64,000 nt of DNA from Methylophilales bacterium (GTDB taxonomy: Bacteria; Pseudomonadota; Gammaproteobacteria; Burkholderiales; Methylophilaceae). Every line of letters starts with the position of its first letter. Position 1 is the stretch's first letter. The stretch spans positions 372,001-436,000 of the forward strand of contig CP081940.1 of assembly GCA_019823025.1 (NCBI GenBank), written 5' to 3'. Shown here one piece after another: positions 1 to 9,612 of the stretch. The notes under the pieces are model-generated. The model made no database searches. It worked only from the letters and a program-made list of their open reading frames with translations, and was not told where the DNA came from. A program made the translations under genes and the position numbers.

Positions 1-2281
1 AAACGGAATTATTATGAAGTGGAGGGATAAATTTAAAGAAAGATGTAAGCATCTTAATGTAAATCCATTGTATGAATTCATACCCTTTTTTATTGAACAA
101 CAAGAAGATAAAAATATTATTAATGGGCAGTCTCTATACATAATAGGTTCTGATACCAACATAACTATCTATAACAAATTAATTGAGGTGCTAAGTAGAA
201 CAAATGAGGTAACAAAGCACGAAGTGATTAAAAAGGGTAGAAGTGAAATAAAAGTATATGCATGCCAGAACTATAAGAAAGAGTTATATGCTGTTACAGA
301 GTGGATTAAGGAGAAACAAAAACAAAATCAAAACCGCCTTCTAATAATAAGCCCAGCGTTAGAACGATTTCAAATAAAGCTTCAAAACCATATCGATCGA
401 GAAATTCAACCAAAAATATTTACAAGTATTGACCATGAAAATATCTACAACTCAAGCCTCCGAAGACCGCTATCAAAAGAGCCAATAATTTGTGCGACAT
501 TTAATCTAATAAAACTTAATTTGAAAGCAGAAGTCACGACAGAAATTATTTGTGATTTACTAAAATTCAATAATTGGATTGACGCAGATGAGCAAAAAAA
601 TAGAGAGAAATTAGCCCAGTATATTTCCAGTAAAAATATAAAAAAAATTAACCTTACTAAGTTAATGGGGATGATTCGAAATGATACTAAATTAAAAGAT
701 TTAGATCTGAATAAACTTGAAATCGTCCTTAACGAAATCATAAAGAATCAAGCATTATGGGATAAATCTAATTCTATAAGTGAATGGGTAACTATTACAA
801 GATTATTCTTAGAAACCATTAAATTAGGAGATATTAATAAATTATTAACATTTGAAATCAATAATTTAGAGAACTTCTATAAATTACTACATCAATTAAG
901 TCTAAATAAAATATTTACAAAAAAAGTTATATTTTCAGAGTATATAGAGAAATTGAGCTTTTACTTAGAAGGTTTTGTTCCCGGGCCATTTAACGATAGT
1001 GCAACAGTAGATATATATGGATTTGATGAATACCCAATAAAAAAATATGATGCGATTTGGGTAATGAATATGAATGAAATTTACTACCCAGGAAACAATC
1101 AAGGCAATCCATTTTTATCAAATAAAATTCAAGATAAATACCATATTAATGACAAGCATAGTTTGAAAATTGACCTTGAGAATAAGTTTAAGAGAATTAG
1201 AAATTCTTCAGAAAACATAATAATTTCATACTCAAAAAATGATGAAGATTCAGTTATTGAAAAAACTAAATTACCAAAAGAAATTGAAATTATTTCTGAT
1301 GAGGAATATGTAAATAAAAAAGAATTGAGCAATCACAATGATAATCATGAATGGATAAAAGATCATATAGCACCAGCCCTGAACTCTAACTCCGTTAATC
1401 TTCATCAAGGGATTAAATGCTTAGAGGCTCAGCTAGTTTGCCCAGCATGGGCATTTTATAGCTTCAGACTTGGCGCAGAAAGCTTTGAATATGATTTAGA
1501 AGATGAAATATCACCAATGGCTAGAGGAAACCTTATACATAAATCATTAGAGCTTTTTTGGGGGTCTATGAAGAACTCAGATATACTTTTTAATACGCCA
1601 CTAGACCCTGATTTAGCATTAAAAATTGATAATGTTATTGACACTGTAATTGCTGACCATAAAAAAAAATATCCCATGATGCCAAAAGTTCTTATTGAAA
1701 CAGAAAGGAAGCAGCTTAAAGTTGCCTTAACTAATTGGCTAGACTTAGAAAAAAATCGTGACCATAATTTTGAAGTTATAAGCAGGGAAGAAAAACATCA
1801 AATAAGTATTAATCGTGTCCAATTTAATATAAAAATTGATCGAATTGATTTAATCAATTCAAATAAAAAAATTATTATTGATTACAAGACTGGAGAAACA
1901 GAATCAATCAATAGTCTCTATAATATGGATAGCTTAAAGAGTTTACAGCTTCCCATCTACGCATGCTTTAACAGTCATAAAGATATTGATGGAGTTGTGT
2001 ACGGAAAAATAAACAGAAAAAAATGCACGATTAGTGGTGTATCGAATGAACAGCTTGCTCCCTCCGTAAAATTTAATAATAAAAAAAATCCAGATATTAG
2101 AAAATGGGATGATTTATTAAAGCTTTGGTATAAAAAAATCAATTCAATAGCCACAGACTACCTAGAGGGAAAGGCTGAGGTTATATTTGATGAGGATGAT
2201 TTGAAGTACTGTAAAGTAAAATCTATTCTTCGTATACCTGATTGTAAAGATAAAGACTATTACCATAAATTTCCTAAATGA
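1..2281 (+). CDS. AddB-like PD-(D/E)XK nuclease, probable DNA repair protein (5' end cut by window edge)
   Basis: This is a RecB-family nuclease of the type paired with a UvrD-like helicase in many beta- and gammaproteobacteria, probably acting in double-strand break end processing. The first ATG is at position 14, but the frame is open to base 1. From memory, related proteins carry roughly 150 more N-terminal residues, so the true start is likely upstream of the window. The C-terminal third has the nuclease core: an Asp in KIDRID, followed by IIIDYKTGE near residue 620 counted from the first ATG, then a downstream Gln in LQLPIYA. No intact Walker A motif is visible, so this looks like the non-helicase partner. 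Its TGA overlaps the ATG of the helicase gene that follows, which suggests a co-translated complex. The family is fairly certain; the name AddB is only by analogy. Confidence 0.75.
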   Translation, partial: NGIIMKWRDKFKERCKHLNVNPLYEFIPFFIEQQEDKNIINGQSLYIIGSDTNITIYNKLIEVLSRTNEVTKHEVIKKGRSEIKVYACQNYKKELYAVTEWIKEKQKQNQNRLLIISPALERFQIKLQNHIDREIQPKIFTSIDHENIYNSSLRRPLSKEPIICATFNLIKLNLKAEVTTEIICDLLKFNNWIDADEQKNREKLAQYISSKNIKKINLTKLMGMIRNDTKLKDLDLNKLEIVLNEIIKNQALWDKSNSISEWVTITRLFLETIKLGDINKLLTFEINNLENFYKLLHQLSLNKIFTKKVIFSEYIEKLSFYLEGFVPGPFNDSATVDIYGFDEYPIKKYDAIWVMNMNEIYYPGNNQGNPFLSNKIQDKYHINDKHSLKIDLENKFKRIRNSSENIIISYSKNDEDSVIEKTKLPKEIEIISDEEYVNKKELSNHNDNHEWIKDHIAPALNSNSVNLHQGIKCLEAQLVCPAWAFYSFRLGAESFEYDLEDEISPMARGNLIHKSLELFWGSMKNSDILFNTPLDPDLALKIDNVIDTVIADHKKKYPMMPKVLIETERKQLKVALTNWLDLEKNRDHNFEVISREEKHQISINRVQFNIKIDRIDLINSNKKIIIDYKTGETESINSLYNMDSLKSLQLPIYACFNSHKDIDGVVYGKINRKKCTISGVSNEQLAPSVKFNNKKNPDIRKWDDLLKLWYKKINSIATDYLEGKAEVIFDEDDLKYCKVKSILRIPDCKDKDYYHKFPK

Positions 2282-5200
2282 TGATGTCAACAAATGAAAT
2301 TAGTGATGAAAAAGTAAGGACTGAGGTTATTGATAATCCAAGTTCTTTTATACTTTCTGCCCCAGCGGGATCAGGAAAAACAACGGTTTTAGCTAAGAGA
2401 ATCATAAAACGTCTATTAGAAGTTAATGACCCAAACGAAATTATTGCGTTGACATTCACAAAAAAAGCAGCAAACGAAATGAGGAATAAAGTTCAGAAGA
2501 TTCTTGAATCAAAGGACGAGACCTTTGATGGCCCTCTTATACAAAAAAAATTAAATAAGCTCTCCAAAAAATATAATTGGGACGATAACTATATAGGCAA
2601 TTTAAAAATAATGACTATAGATTCATTAGCATTTCAAATATTGCTAAAAGAACCGCTCTTGGGTGAATACCCAAAAGTAGAGGAGTTATCTGAGTACCTT
2701 GATGACTTATATGAAATAGCCATTAATGAAGTTATAAAAGAACCTCAAAATTATCAGGATGTCGAGAAGGTACTTTTATATCTTAATGAAAATCACCAGA
2801 CAATAGTTAATCAATTTGTGAAAATAATGAAAAAAAGAGACCAATGGTTAACACACCTTATTAGGTCCTCAGAATTTAACGATCGCGAAATTAACGAGCT
2901 TTATATTAGTTCCTACCATAAGGAAATAGAACGAAGGATTGATGAGATAAATAAGTTATTTACTTCATTAGAGATTGAAGAATTAAGTGCAATTTTCATA
3001 GAGCTAAAATCAAAAAAAAATCCTGAGTTACAACATCAGTTTAATCCAAAAAATGCAGAATCTTGGAAAGACTTACTTAGTTTAATCTTTACCAAAGAGC
3101 ATACTATTAGAGCAAAATTTAAAGATGATATGCTTGATATAATAAATAAAATATTTGTAAAAAAAAATAATAAAATTAGTATTATAAAAGATTTTAGTAA
3201 TGTATTAAATGAAGAAAATATAAAAGATATTTTTCCAATAATGCCTTCCTTATTTAGATTATTAAGGCTTATGTATGCAGAACTAAAGTTAGTTCTAAAA
3301 AGTGAAAACCAAATTGATTTTACTGAGGTGCAATTAACAGCAATTGAGGTTTTAAAAGAACGTCCAATTGAAGATGTTTTTGGTCACGACGTCTCTCATA
3401 TCTTAGTTGACGAATTCCAGGATACCAATGACTCACAATTAGAATTTATAGCATTACTTATGAATAATTTTCTTAATGATCCAAATAAATCCATGTTATT
3501 AGTCGGTGACCCAATGCAATCTATATACAGATTTAGAAAAGCTGAAGTTAAGCATTTTATTAATACCAAGAAAAACGGTATTGGTGGATTAAAATTAAAG
3601 AAACGAGAGTTAAATAAAAATTTTAGGTCTTGTAGGCATATCATTGACTGGTGTAACCTAAATATGCCCAATATATTTCCACAAGAAGATTCAGATAAAG
3701 GTGCTGTCAGTTATCTACCTTTTAAATATGGAAAAGAAGACTTAAAAGGTGCCGGAGTTTCAATTCATCACCTTCAAATAAGTACGTTTACTAAAAAAAG
3801 CTTGTTTGAGGTGGAGGCAAAATTTGTGGTTGAGAAAATAGTTGAGCTTAGAAAAAAAACTCCCGATCTTGAAATAGCTTTACTAACTCGAACACGACTC
3901 ACTGTAAAAGAGATTATTGATGAAATGAATCGTGAAGGCATCCCTTTTAAAGCCATTGGGATTGATCAAGTCAAGGATCAACAAATATACCAAGATATTA
4001 TGTCTCTCACCAAGGCACTTTATAACCACGATGATAAGGCTCACTGGATAGCTATATTAAGGGCACCATGGTGTGGGCTAGACCTTAACTCGCTTTCTAT
4101 CTTATTTGAAAATAATCACAACAGGGACGCTTGGGATGTTATTAATGACCTCAGTATCACTAATAAGCTTGATAGTAATAATAAAAAGAGACTGTATTTT
4201 GTAAGAGATGTTATTTCAAAGACTATAGGCTTTAGAGGGAGAGTATCTCATCGATTTTTCATAGAATCGGTATGGAGAATGCTGATGGGAGAAAAGTGCT
4301 TAAAAGACTATGGTGAATTAGAACACATAGACACGTTTCTAGATCTAGTTGATGAATGCAGTAATTCATTATCAATAGATTTTAAAAAATTAACTAAGAT
4401 CTCAGAGGATATAAATATTAACAACAATTCAGATCATGAAAATCCAGTTACAATTTCGACGATACATGCTGCAAAGGGACTAGAGTATGAATGTGTAATC
4501 ATTCCAAACCTAAATAGAGGAGTAAAGCCTGACGAAAAACCCTTAATACTTCTTGATGGTGACAATTTAATTTCAATTAAGAATAATAATGAAAAGACAG
4601 AAAACCTTTTTGACTACAACTGGAAAAAAGAAAGGGTTAGGATAAAAAATGAGCAAACAAGACTATTGTATGTCGCTATCACTAGAGCAAAAAAAGAATG
4701 CCATTTAATTTTTTCGATTAATGAGAAAAAAATTGAAGAGAAAGGAAATGAAAAAACAATTAAGGAAGATAAACTTATAGAAATTGAGAATGAACCAAAT
4801 ATTGAAAGAAATAGTTTTCTAAATATTTTATGGCCAATTGTCAAAAATGAAAAAATCATAAAAATTAAATCAGAAAATCCTATAGATAATGTTACCTATA
4901 TTCCAGGATTACGGCGCTTAACAATAGACCATTATTCGCAAGAAATAGAGGCACAGCCAATATCTATTGATCAAGAAATAAAGAAAAGCTATGAAAATGA
5001 TATTTATACATTCACTGGGACATTAATTCATAACTATTATAAATTAATTATTAAAAATCAGTTAGATATAAAAGAAATATTAAGTAAAAAATTAGATTTT
5101 ATAAAGTCACTTTTTGATGATAATAGGTTCAAACCCAGTGAAATAAAAGAAGCTCTCAAGATAGTGGATAACTCATTAAGTTCCTTACTAAATAGCGAAG

Positions 5201-5484
5201 ATGGAAAATGGATTTACCAACTTTACCAAGACGACATGATGGAGGCTGAATATTTATTTAATGAGGGAAATTCATTTAAACTTCGAATCCCTGATCGAAC
5301 TTTTATTAAAGACAATAAACGATGGATTGTAGATTATAAAGTTGTATTTAATGATAAAAATTTAGACCTTGAAGCAAAAAAACATATAGCTCAGCTTGAA
5401 ATGTATGAATCATTATTTGATAATAAATATCAAATTCAAAAAGCTATTTACTTTGCTCCTCAAGGAAAATTAATTAAACTTTGA
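2278..5484 (+). CDS. UvrD/AddA-like superfamily I helicase-nuclease
   Basis: This 1068-residue protein is a superfamily I DNA helicase expected to unwind and resect broken DNA together with the upstream nuclease. All major motifs are present: Walker A APAGSGKTT near residues 29-37, motif II VDEFQDTND near 376, motif III DPMQSIYRFR, motif IV NKNFRS, motif V STIHAAKGLEYE, and motif VI LLYVAITRAKK. The C-terminus carries a second PD-(D/E)XK-type site, with an Asp in IPDRTF and then WIVDYKV near residue 1018, so both subunits may cut DNA. Three consecutive ATG codons (2278, 2281, 2284) are possible starts; the first overlaps the stop of the upstream gene. The last 11 bases overlap the convergent mfd gene. 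It could equally be named recB-like; the partner arrangement favours an AddAB-type system. Confidence 0.85.
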   Translation: MMMSTNEISDEKVRTEVIDNPSSFILSAPAGSGKTTVLAKRIIKRLLEVNDPNEIIALTFTKKAANEMRNKVQKILESKDETFDGPLIQKKLNKLSKKYNWDDNYIGNLKIMTIDSLAFQILLKEPLLGEYPKVEELSEYLDDLYEIAINEVIKEPQNYQDVEKVLLYLNENHQTIVNQFVKIMKKRDQWLTHLIRSSEFNDREINELYISSYHKEIERRIDEINKLFTSLEIEELSAIFIELKSKKNPELQHQFNPKNAESWKDLLSLIFTKEHTIRAKFKDDMLDIINKIFVKKNNKISIIKDFSNVLNEENIKDIFPIMPSLFRLLRLMYAELKLVLKSENQIDFTEVQLTAIEVLKERPIEDVFGHDVSHILVDEFQDTNDSQLEFIALLMNNFLNDPNKSMLLVGDPMQSIYRFRKAEVKHFINTKKNGIGGLKLKKRELNKNFRSCRHIIDWCNLNMPNIFPQEDSDKGAVSYLPFKYGKEDLKGAGVSIHHLQISTFTKKSLFEVEAKFVVEKIVELRKKTPDLEIALLTRTRLTVKEIIDEMNREGIPFKAIGIDQVKDQQIYQDIMSLTKALYNHDDKAHWIAILRAPWCGLDLNSLSILFENNHNRDAWDVINDLSITNKLDSNNKKRLYFVRDVISKTIGFRGRVSHRFFIESVWRMLMGEKCLKDYGELEHIDTFLDLVDECSNSLSIDFKKLTKISEDININNNSDHENPVTISTIHAAKGLEYECVIIPNLNRGVKPDEKPLILLDGDNLISIKNNNEKTENLFDYNWKKERVRIKNEQTRLLYVAITRAKKECHLIFSINEKKIEEKGNEKTIKEDKLIEIENEPNIERNSFLNILWPIVKNEKIIKIKSENPIDNVTYIPGLRRLTIDHYSQEIEAQPISIDQEIKKSYENDIYTFTGTLIHNYYKLIIKNQLDIKEILSKKLDFIKSLFDDNRFKPSEIKEALKIVDNSLSSLLNSEDGKWIYQLYQDDMMEAEYLFNEGNSFKLRIPDRTFIKDNKRWIVDYKVVFNDKNLDLEAKKHIAQLEMYESLFDNKYQIQKAIYFAPQGKLIKL

Positions 5485-8400
5485 GGTCATCAATTTTTTT
5501 TGTAATAAATGTTACTCTTTTTGCGACCTCTTCTTCTTCTAGGGCAACTTTTAATTTATCAGGTCCGTTCATCTTAAATCGATGATCACTTTGAATTAAA
5601 TCAATTAATTTTATTGGGTCGATGCTAGCGTTTTTCTGAAATGTGATCTCGGTTGATTTTTTATTTGAATCAATTTTTATTATTTCTGTTGATGCTATAT
5701 CTATTCTTAATTTATGAAATATTACAAGATCCTTAGTTTGTTCTGGCATTTGGCCAAACCTATCTATCAATTCTTCTTTTAGTGCTACTAATTCATCTTG
5801 ACTCTTACAGCTTGAAAATCTTTTATAAATTACTAGCCTTTCGTTAGTGTTAGGGCAGTATGTTTGAGTGAGTATGGTTGGGGTATGAAGGTTAATCTCT
5901 CGATTAGATGTAATTGGTTTTTCTATATCCAGTTCCTCTCCTGATTTGAGTTGTTTAATTGCTTTATTTAACATCTCCATATACAAACTAAAGCCAATTT
6001 CATGCATTTGACCACTCTGATTGTCGCCAAGGAGCTCACCAGCACCACGAATTTCTAGATCATGTATGGCTAGATGGTACCCCGCCCCTAAGTCCTCCAT
6101 GAGTTGAATGGCCTCCAGTCGTTTTTTTGCGTTTGATGTTAACTTTCTATCTTCATCTATTATTAAGTAAGCGTATGCCTGATGGTGCGACCGTCCTACC
6201 CTTCCACGCAGTTGATGAAGCTGTGCAAGCCCAAACTTGTCAGCTCTATTCATGATGATTGTATTGGCAGATGGGATATCGATACCGGTTTCAATGATTG
6301 TAGAACAAAGTAGTATATTGATTCTATGTTGATGGAAGTCTTGCATCACACTTTCTAGTTCTTTTTCCTTGAGTTGGCCGTGAGCAATACCAATTCTTGC
6401 ATCGGGCAGCAGTTTAGACAGCTTTTCATACATAAACTGAATGGTATTAACCTCATTATGAAGGAAATATACCTGCCCCCCTCTATTAAACTCTCTCGAA
6501 ACAGCCTCATTTATAATACCTTGGCTAGAATTAACGACAAAAGTTTTAATAGGAAGCCTTTTTTCAGGGGGGGTAGAAATGATTGAAAACTCTCTTAATC
6601 CCTCCATCGCCATTGATAAAGTTCTTGGTATTGGTGTGGCTGTGAGTGCTAAGACATCAACATTTTTTCTGAATGCCTTTAGCTTTTCCTTTTGCCGAAC
6701 ACCAAATCTATGCTCCTCATCAATCACAATGAGCCCAAGATCTTTAAATTTAACGTCAGGTTGAATTAATCGATGTGTCCCAATAATTATATCTATTTGC
6801 CCATTTTCAAGCTTTTTCAAGGACTCTAATTGTTGTTTCTTTGATTTAAACCTTGATATTTCTTCAATCTTTATTGGCCATTTTGCAAACCTATCACTAA
6901 AATTTGAAAAATGCTGTTCTGCTAAGAGGGTTGTTGGGACTAAAATAATTACTTGTTTATTATTTAAGACTGAAATAAACGCTGCCCTCAGAGCGACTTC
7001 TGTTTTTCCGAATCCCACATCACCGCATATTAATCTATCCATGGGTTTGGGAGATTCCATATCGTGAATTACTTTTTCAATGGCTGTTTGTTGATCTATT
7101 GTTTCCTCAAATGGGAACTCATCACAAAAAACTTCGTAATCCTTAAGGTTTATTTTTGAGCTATAACCTCGTTGAATTGATCTTTTTGCGTATAGATCCA
7201 GTAATTCTGCGGCAGTATCATGAATTTGCAGTAATGCTTTCTTTTTTGCTTTATCCCATGCCCCACTCCCTAGTTTATGGATGGGTGCTGACTCACTTGG
7301 ACCACCCGCATACCTTGAAACTAAAAAAAGATTTGAGACTGGGACGTAAAGCTTATCATCCCGCTCGTAGTGCAGTAACAAAAACTCAGTCATGCCATCA
7401 CCATAATCTAAATCAACCAGGCCCTGGTATCTGCCTACCCCATGAAGCTCATGAACCACAGGGTCTCCTACATTAAGCTCTGTGAGATCCTTAACAATCC
7501 CTTCTTCATTAAAGCTCTTATTTCTATTTTTTTTCTTAATTTGCTTAACGAAGTTAGGAAAAATTTCATTTTCGGTGATTACTATAAACTCATCATGAAA
7601 AAATCCTTTATGAAGAGGGCTTGAGATTAAACATACTTTTTGATCTGATAAAGTAAAATCTTGCCAAGTCTCAATTTCTTTAAAATTTTGGTCTGACTGC
7701 TTTAATAATTCAGCAATCGACTCTCGGCGACCTAAGCCATCTGTGCAAATCAAAATCCTTTTTTTACTGTTGCCTATGAGTTGTTTTAATTTCCTCAAGG
7801 GCGGTAAATCGTCTCTGTCTATAGCAACATCGAATTGAGTTGGTGTGGAAATTTTTGTTTTTTTTATTTGTTCAGATTGGTTAATTTTTTTGAAAAATTG
7901 ATCAGTTGGTAATAATAGATCAGTTATTTCTAAGATAGGTCTTTCAGGATCGTATGCATACAGACGGAATCTACTCTGCGCTTCAGATTGATAGTCTAAG
8001 GCAGCTTTATGCACATCTCCTAACTGAAGAGTAAGGTCACTAGGGTTAATGTAATCGAAAATTGTATTGGTATTTTCAAAGAATAGAGGCAGATACCATT
8101 CAATACCAGCAAATGGTGTCCCTTTGCTGATATTTTTGTATGGCTTTGATTTAGATAAGTCCCCGTTAAACTTTTCACGATAATTTTTCCGAAATTGACT
8201 AACGCCATCAACGTCAATAGGAAATTCTCTTGCTGGTAACAGTTTGATTTTATTTGTTGGATACAAGCCACGCTGTGTATCAACATCAAACGTCCTTATC
8301 GTATCAATTTCATTTCCAAAAAAATCGATTCTGTAGGGGACGATTGAGCCCATTGGATAAATGTCAATAATGCTGCCACGAATCGCAAACTCTCCAGGGC

Positions 8401-8872
8401 TTAAAACCTTATCGACATTAAAGTAACCATTTTCAATCAATCTGTTTTTAAATGCCTCAATATCCACCTCTTGCTTTACTTTAAAATCAAAACTAAATTT
8501 TTCTATATAAGATTTAGGGGGAAGAAAATGTAAGGCAGTTGTAATTGGTAAAAGGTTGATATCAAACTCATTCTGTGTCATCTGATAAAGAGCAAGTAAC
8601 CTTTCTGAAGTAAGTTCTGGATGGGGTGATATTTGATCGTAGGGAAGTGTTTCCCAGTCAGGCAAATGATTAATTCTTAATTCAGGATAGAACCATATTA
8701 ATTCTTCTTTTAGTGAGATAGCGTCAAATACATTCGCGGTAAATATATTTAATGATTTTTTTTTGTCTTTTAGATGGCTGTAAAAAATCCTACCAATCTC
8801 GATGCTATGAGAGGTATTAGTTTCAAACATAAATCCTTTCTTCAAAAGGTTTTTCTTTTGCGACGTTGCCAT
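5474..8872 (-). CDS. mfd: Transcription-repair coupling factor Mfd
   Basis: Mfd removes RNA polymerase stalled at DNA lesions and recruits UvrA for nucleotide excision repair. The 1132 residues match the family's usual length (about 1150). The UvrB-homologous N-terminal part contains DWETLPYDQISPHPE. The polymerase-interaction module (VGDPVVHELHGVGRYQG) lies near residue 466. The RecG-like motor has Walker A GDVGFGKTE near 619, DEEHRFG near 717, ALTATPIPRT, and QLRGRVGRSHH. The start is set at the first ATG (8872). An internal ATG at 8830 has a better ribosome-binding site (GAAAGGA) and is a real alternative. The gene is convergent with, and overlaps by 11 bases, the helicase-nuclease operon. 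Confidence 0.97.
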   Translation of the reverse strand: MATSQKKNLLKKGFMFETNTSHSIEIGRIFYSHLKDKKKSLNIFTANVFDAISLKEELIWFYPELRINHLPDWETLPYDQISPHPELTSERLLALYQMTQNEFDINLLPITTALHFLPPKSYIEKFSFDFKVKQEVDIEAFKNRLIENGYFNVDKVLSPGEFAIRGSIIDIYPMGSIVPYRIDFFGNEIDTIRTFDVDTQRGLYPTNKIKLLPAREFPIDVDGVSQFRKNYREKFNGDLSKSKPYKNISKGTPFAGIEWYLPLFFENTNTIFDYINPSDLTLQLGDVHKAALDYQSEAQSRFRLYAYDPERPILEITDLLLPTDQFFKKINQSEQIKKTKISTPTQFDVAIDRDDLPPLRKLKQLIGNSKKRILICTDGLGRRESIAELLKQSDQNFKEIETWQDFTLSDQKVCLISSPLHKGFFHDEFIVITENEIFPNFVKQIKKKNRNKSFNEEGIVKDLTELNVGDPVVHELHGVGRYQGLVDLDYGDGMTEFLLLHYERDDKLYVPVSNLFLVSRYAGGPSESAPIHKLGSGAWDKAKKKALLQIHDTAAELLDLYAKRSIQRGYSSKINLKDYEVFCDEFPFEETIDQQTAIEKVIHDMESPKPMDRLICGDVGFGKTEVALRAAFISVLNNKQVIILVPTTLLAEQHFSNFSDRFAKWPIKIEEISRFKSKKQQLESLKKLENGQIDIIIGTHRLIQPDVKFKDLGLIVIDEEHRFGVRQKEKLKAFRKNVDVLALTATPIPRTLSMAMEGLREFSIISTPPEKRLPIKTFVVNSSQGIINEAVSREFNRGGQVYFLHNEVNTIQFMYEKLSKLLPDARIGIAHGQLKEKELESVMQDFHQHRINILLCSTIIETGIDIPSANTIIMNRADKFGLAQLHQLRGRVGRSHHQAYAYLIIDEDRKLTSNAKKRLEAIQLMEDLGAGYHLAIHDLEIRGAGELLGDNQSGQMHEIGFSLYMEMLNKAIKQLKSGEELDIEKPITSNREINLHTPTILTQTYCPNTNERLVIYKRFSSCKSQDELVALKEELIDRFGQMPEQTKDLVIFHKLRIDIASTEIIKIDSNKKSTEITFQKNASIDPIKLIDLIQSDHRFKMNGPDKLKVALEEEEVAKRVTFITKKIDDLKV

Positions 8873-8907
8873 TAATTGCTATCTTTAATCAAGGAGGTAT
8901 TATAAGC

Positions 8908-8943
8908 ATGAATGAATTAATTGAAATGAGTTTTCATGAATGA
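8908..8943 (+). CDS. Candidate 11-residue leader ORF overlapping the rpiA start
   Basis: A tiny ORF (MNELIEMSFHE) follows a near-perfect Shine-Dalgarno sequence (AAGGAGG at 8891-8897, 10 bases before the ATG). It ends in a TGA that overlaps the first codons of rpiA by 8 bases in another frame. The rpiA start itself has only a weak ribosome-binding site. The arrangement suggests translational coupling, in which ribosomes finish the mini-ORF and re-initiate on rpiA. There is no homology evidence that the peptide has a function of its own. Confidence 0.4.
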   Translation: MNELIEMSFHE

Positions 8944-9610
8944 TAAAGAATTAGTAGCGTATGCCGCACTTGATTATGTTGAGGATAATTCAATTGTTGG
9001 CCTTGGGACCGGCTCTACAGCAGATATTTTTATTAAAATGCTTGCGGAAAAAATCAGCAATGAATCATTGAATATATCTGTGGTGGCAAGCTCGGTCATT
9101 AGCCAGAAAAAAGCAAATGATGCAAAATTAAATTACATATCTATTGATCAAGTTACCTCAATTGATCTCTATGTTGATGGTGCTGATGAAATAACTCAAG
9201 ATTTAGAGATACTTAAGGGTCGCGGTTTCGATCTGATTCGAGAAAAGCTCTTAGCGCAAATGAGTGAAAAGTTTATTGTGATAGGTGATAATTCCAAAAT
9301 TGTTTCTAAAATCGGTCAAAATTACTCAATTCCTATCGAAATTACGCCAATTGCATGGAAAATTACAAAAAGTTTAGTTGAGAAAATTGCAAAAAAATGT
9401 GTAGTTAGAGAAAATATGGAGAAAAATGCATTTGCTATCTCATCCTATGGAAACTTTGTACTTGATTGCGAGTTTAATTATTCAAATTTGGACGATCTCG
9501 CAAGGGACATAGCTAACATCCCCGGTGTTTTTGAGCATGGTTTGTTTTTAAAATTGGCTTCATTGGCTATTGTCGCTGATGCGGGAAAGGTAAAAAAAAT
9601 ATCAATTTAG
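8936..9610 (+). CDS. rpiA: Ribose-5-phosphate isomerase A
   Basis: RpiA interconverts ribose 5-phosphate and ribulose 5-phosphate in the cytoplasm. In a ribulose-monophosphate methylotroph this links formaldehyde fixation to nucleotide synthesis. The 224 residues fit the family (E. coli 219). Diagnostic motifs are the phosphate loop GLGTGSTA at residues 22-29, YVDGADEI, LKGRG with the acidic active site, and LIREKLLA. The start aligns with the E. coli protein. It lies inside the end of an 11-codon ORF with a strong ribosome-binding site. mfd is divergent and serS convergent (2-base gap). Confidence 0.96.
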   Translation: MNDKELVAYAALDYVEDNSIVGLGTGSTADIFIKMLAEKISNESLNISVVASSVISQKKANDAKLNYISIDQVTSIDLYVDGADEITQDLEILKGRGFDLIREKLLAQMSEKFIVIGDNSKIVSKIGQNYSIPIEITPIAWKITKSLVEKIAKKCVVRENMEKNAFAISSYGNFVLDCEFNYSNLDDLARDIANIPGVFEHGLFLKLASLAIVADAGKVKKISI

Positions 9611-9612
9611 TT

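Noticed and set aside
7156-7476. 106-codon open frame antisense to mfd
   Set aside because: It is fully inside mfd, with no recognisable domain; a shadow reading.
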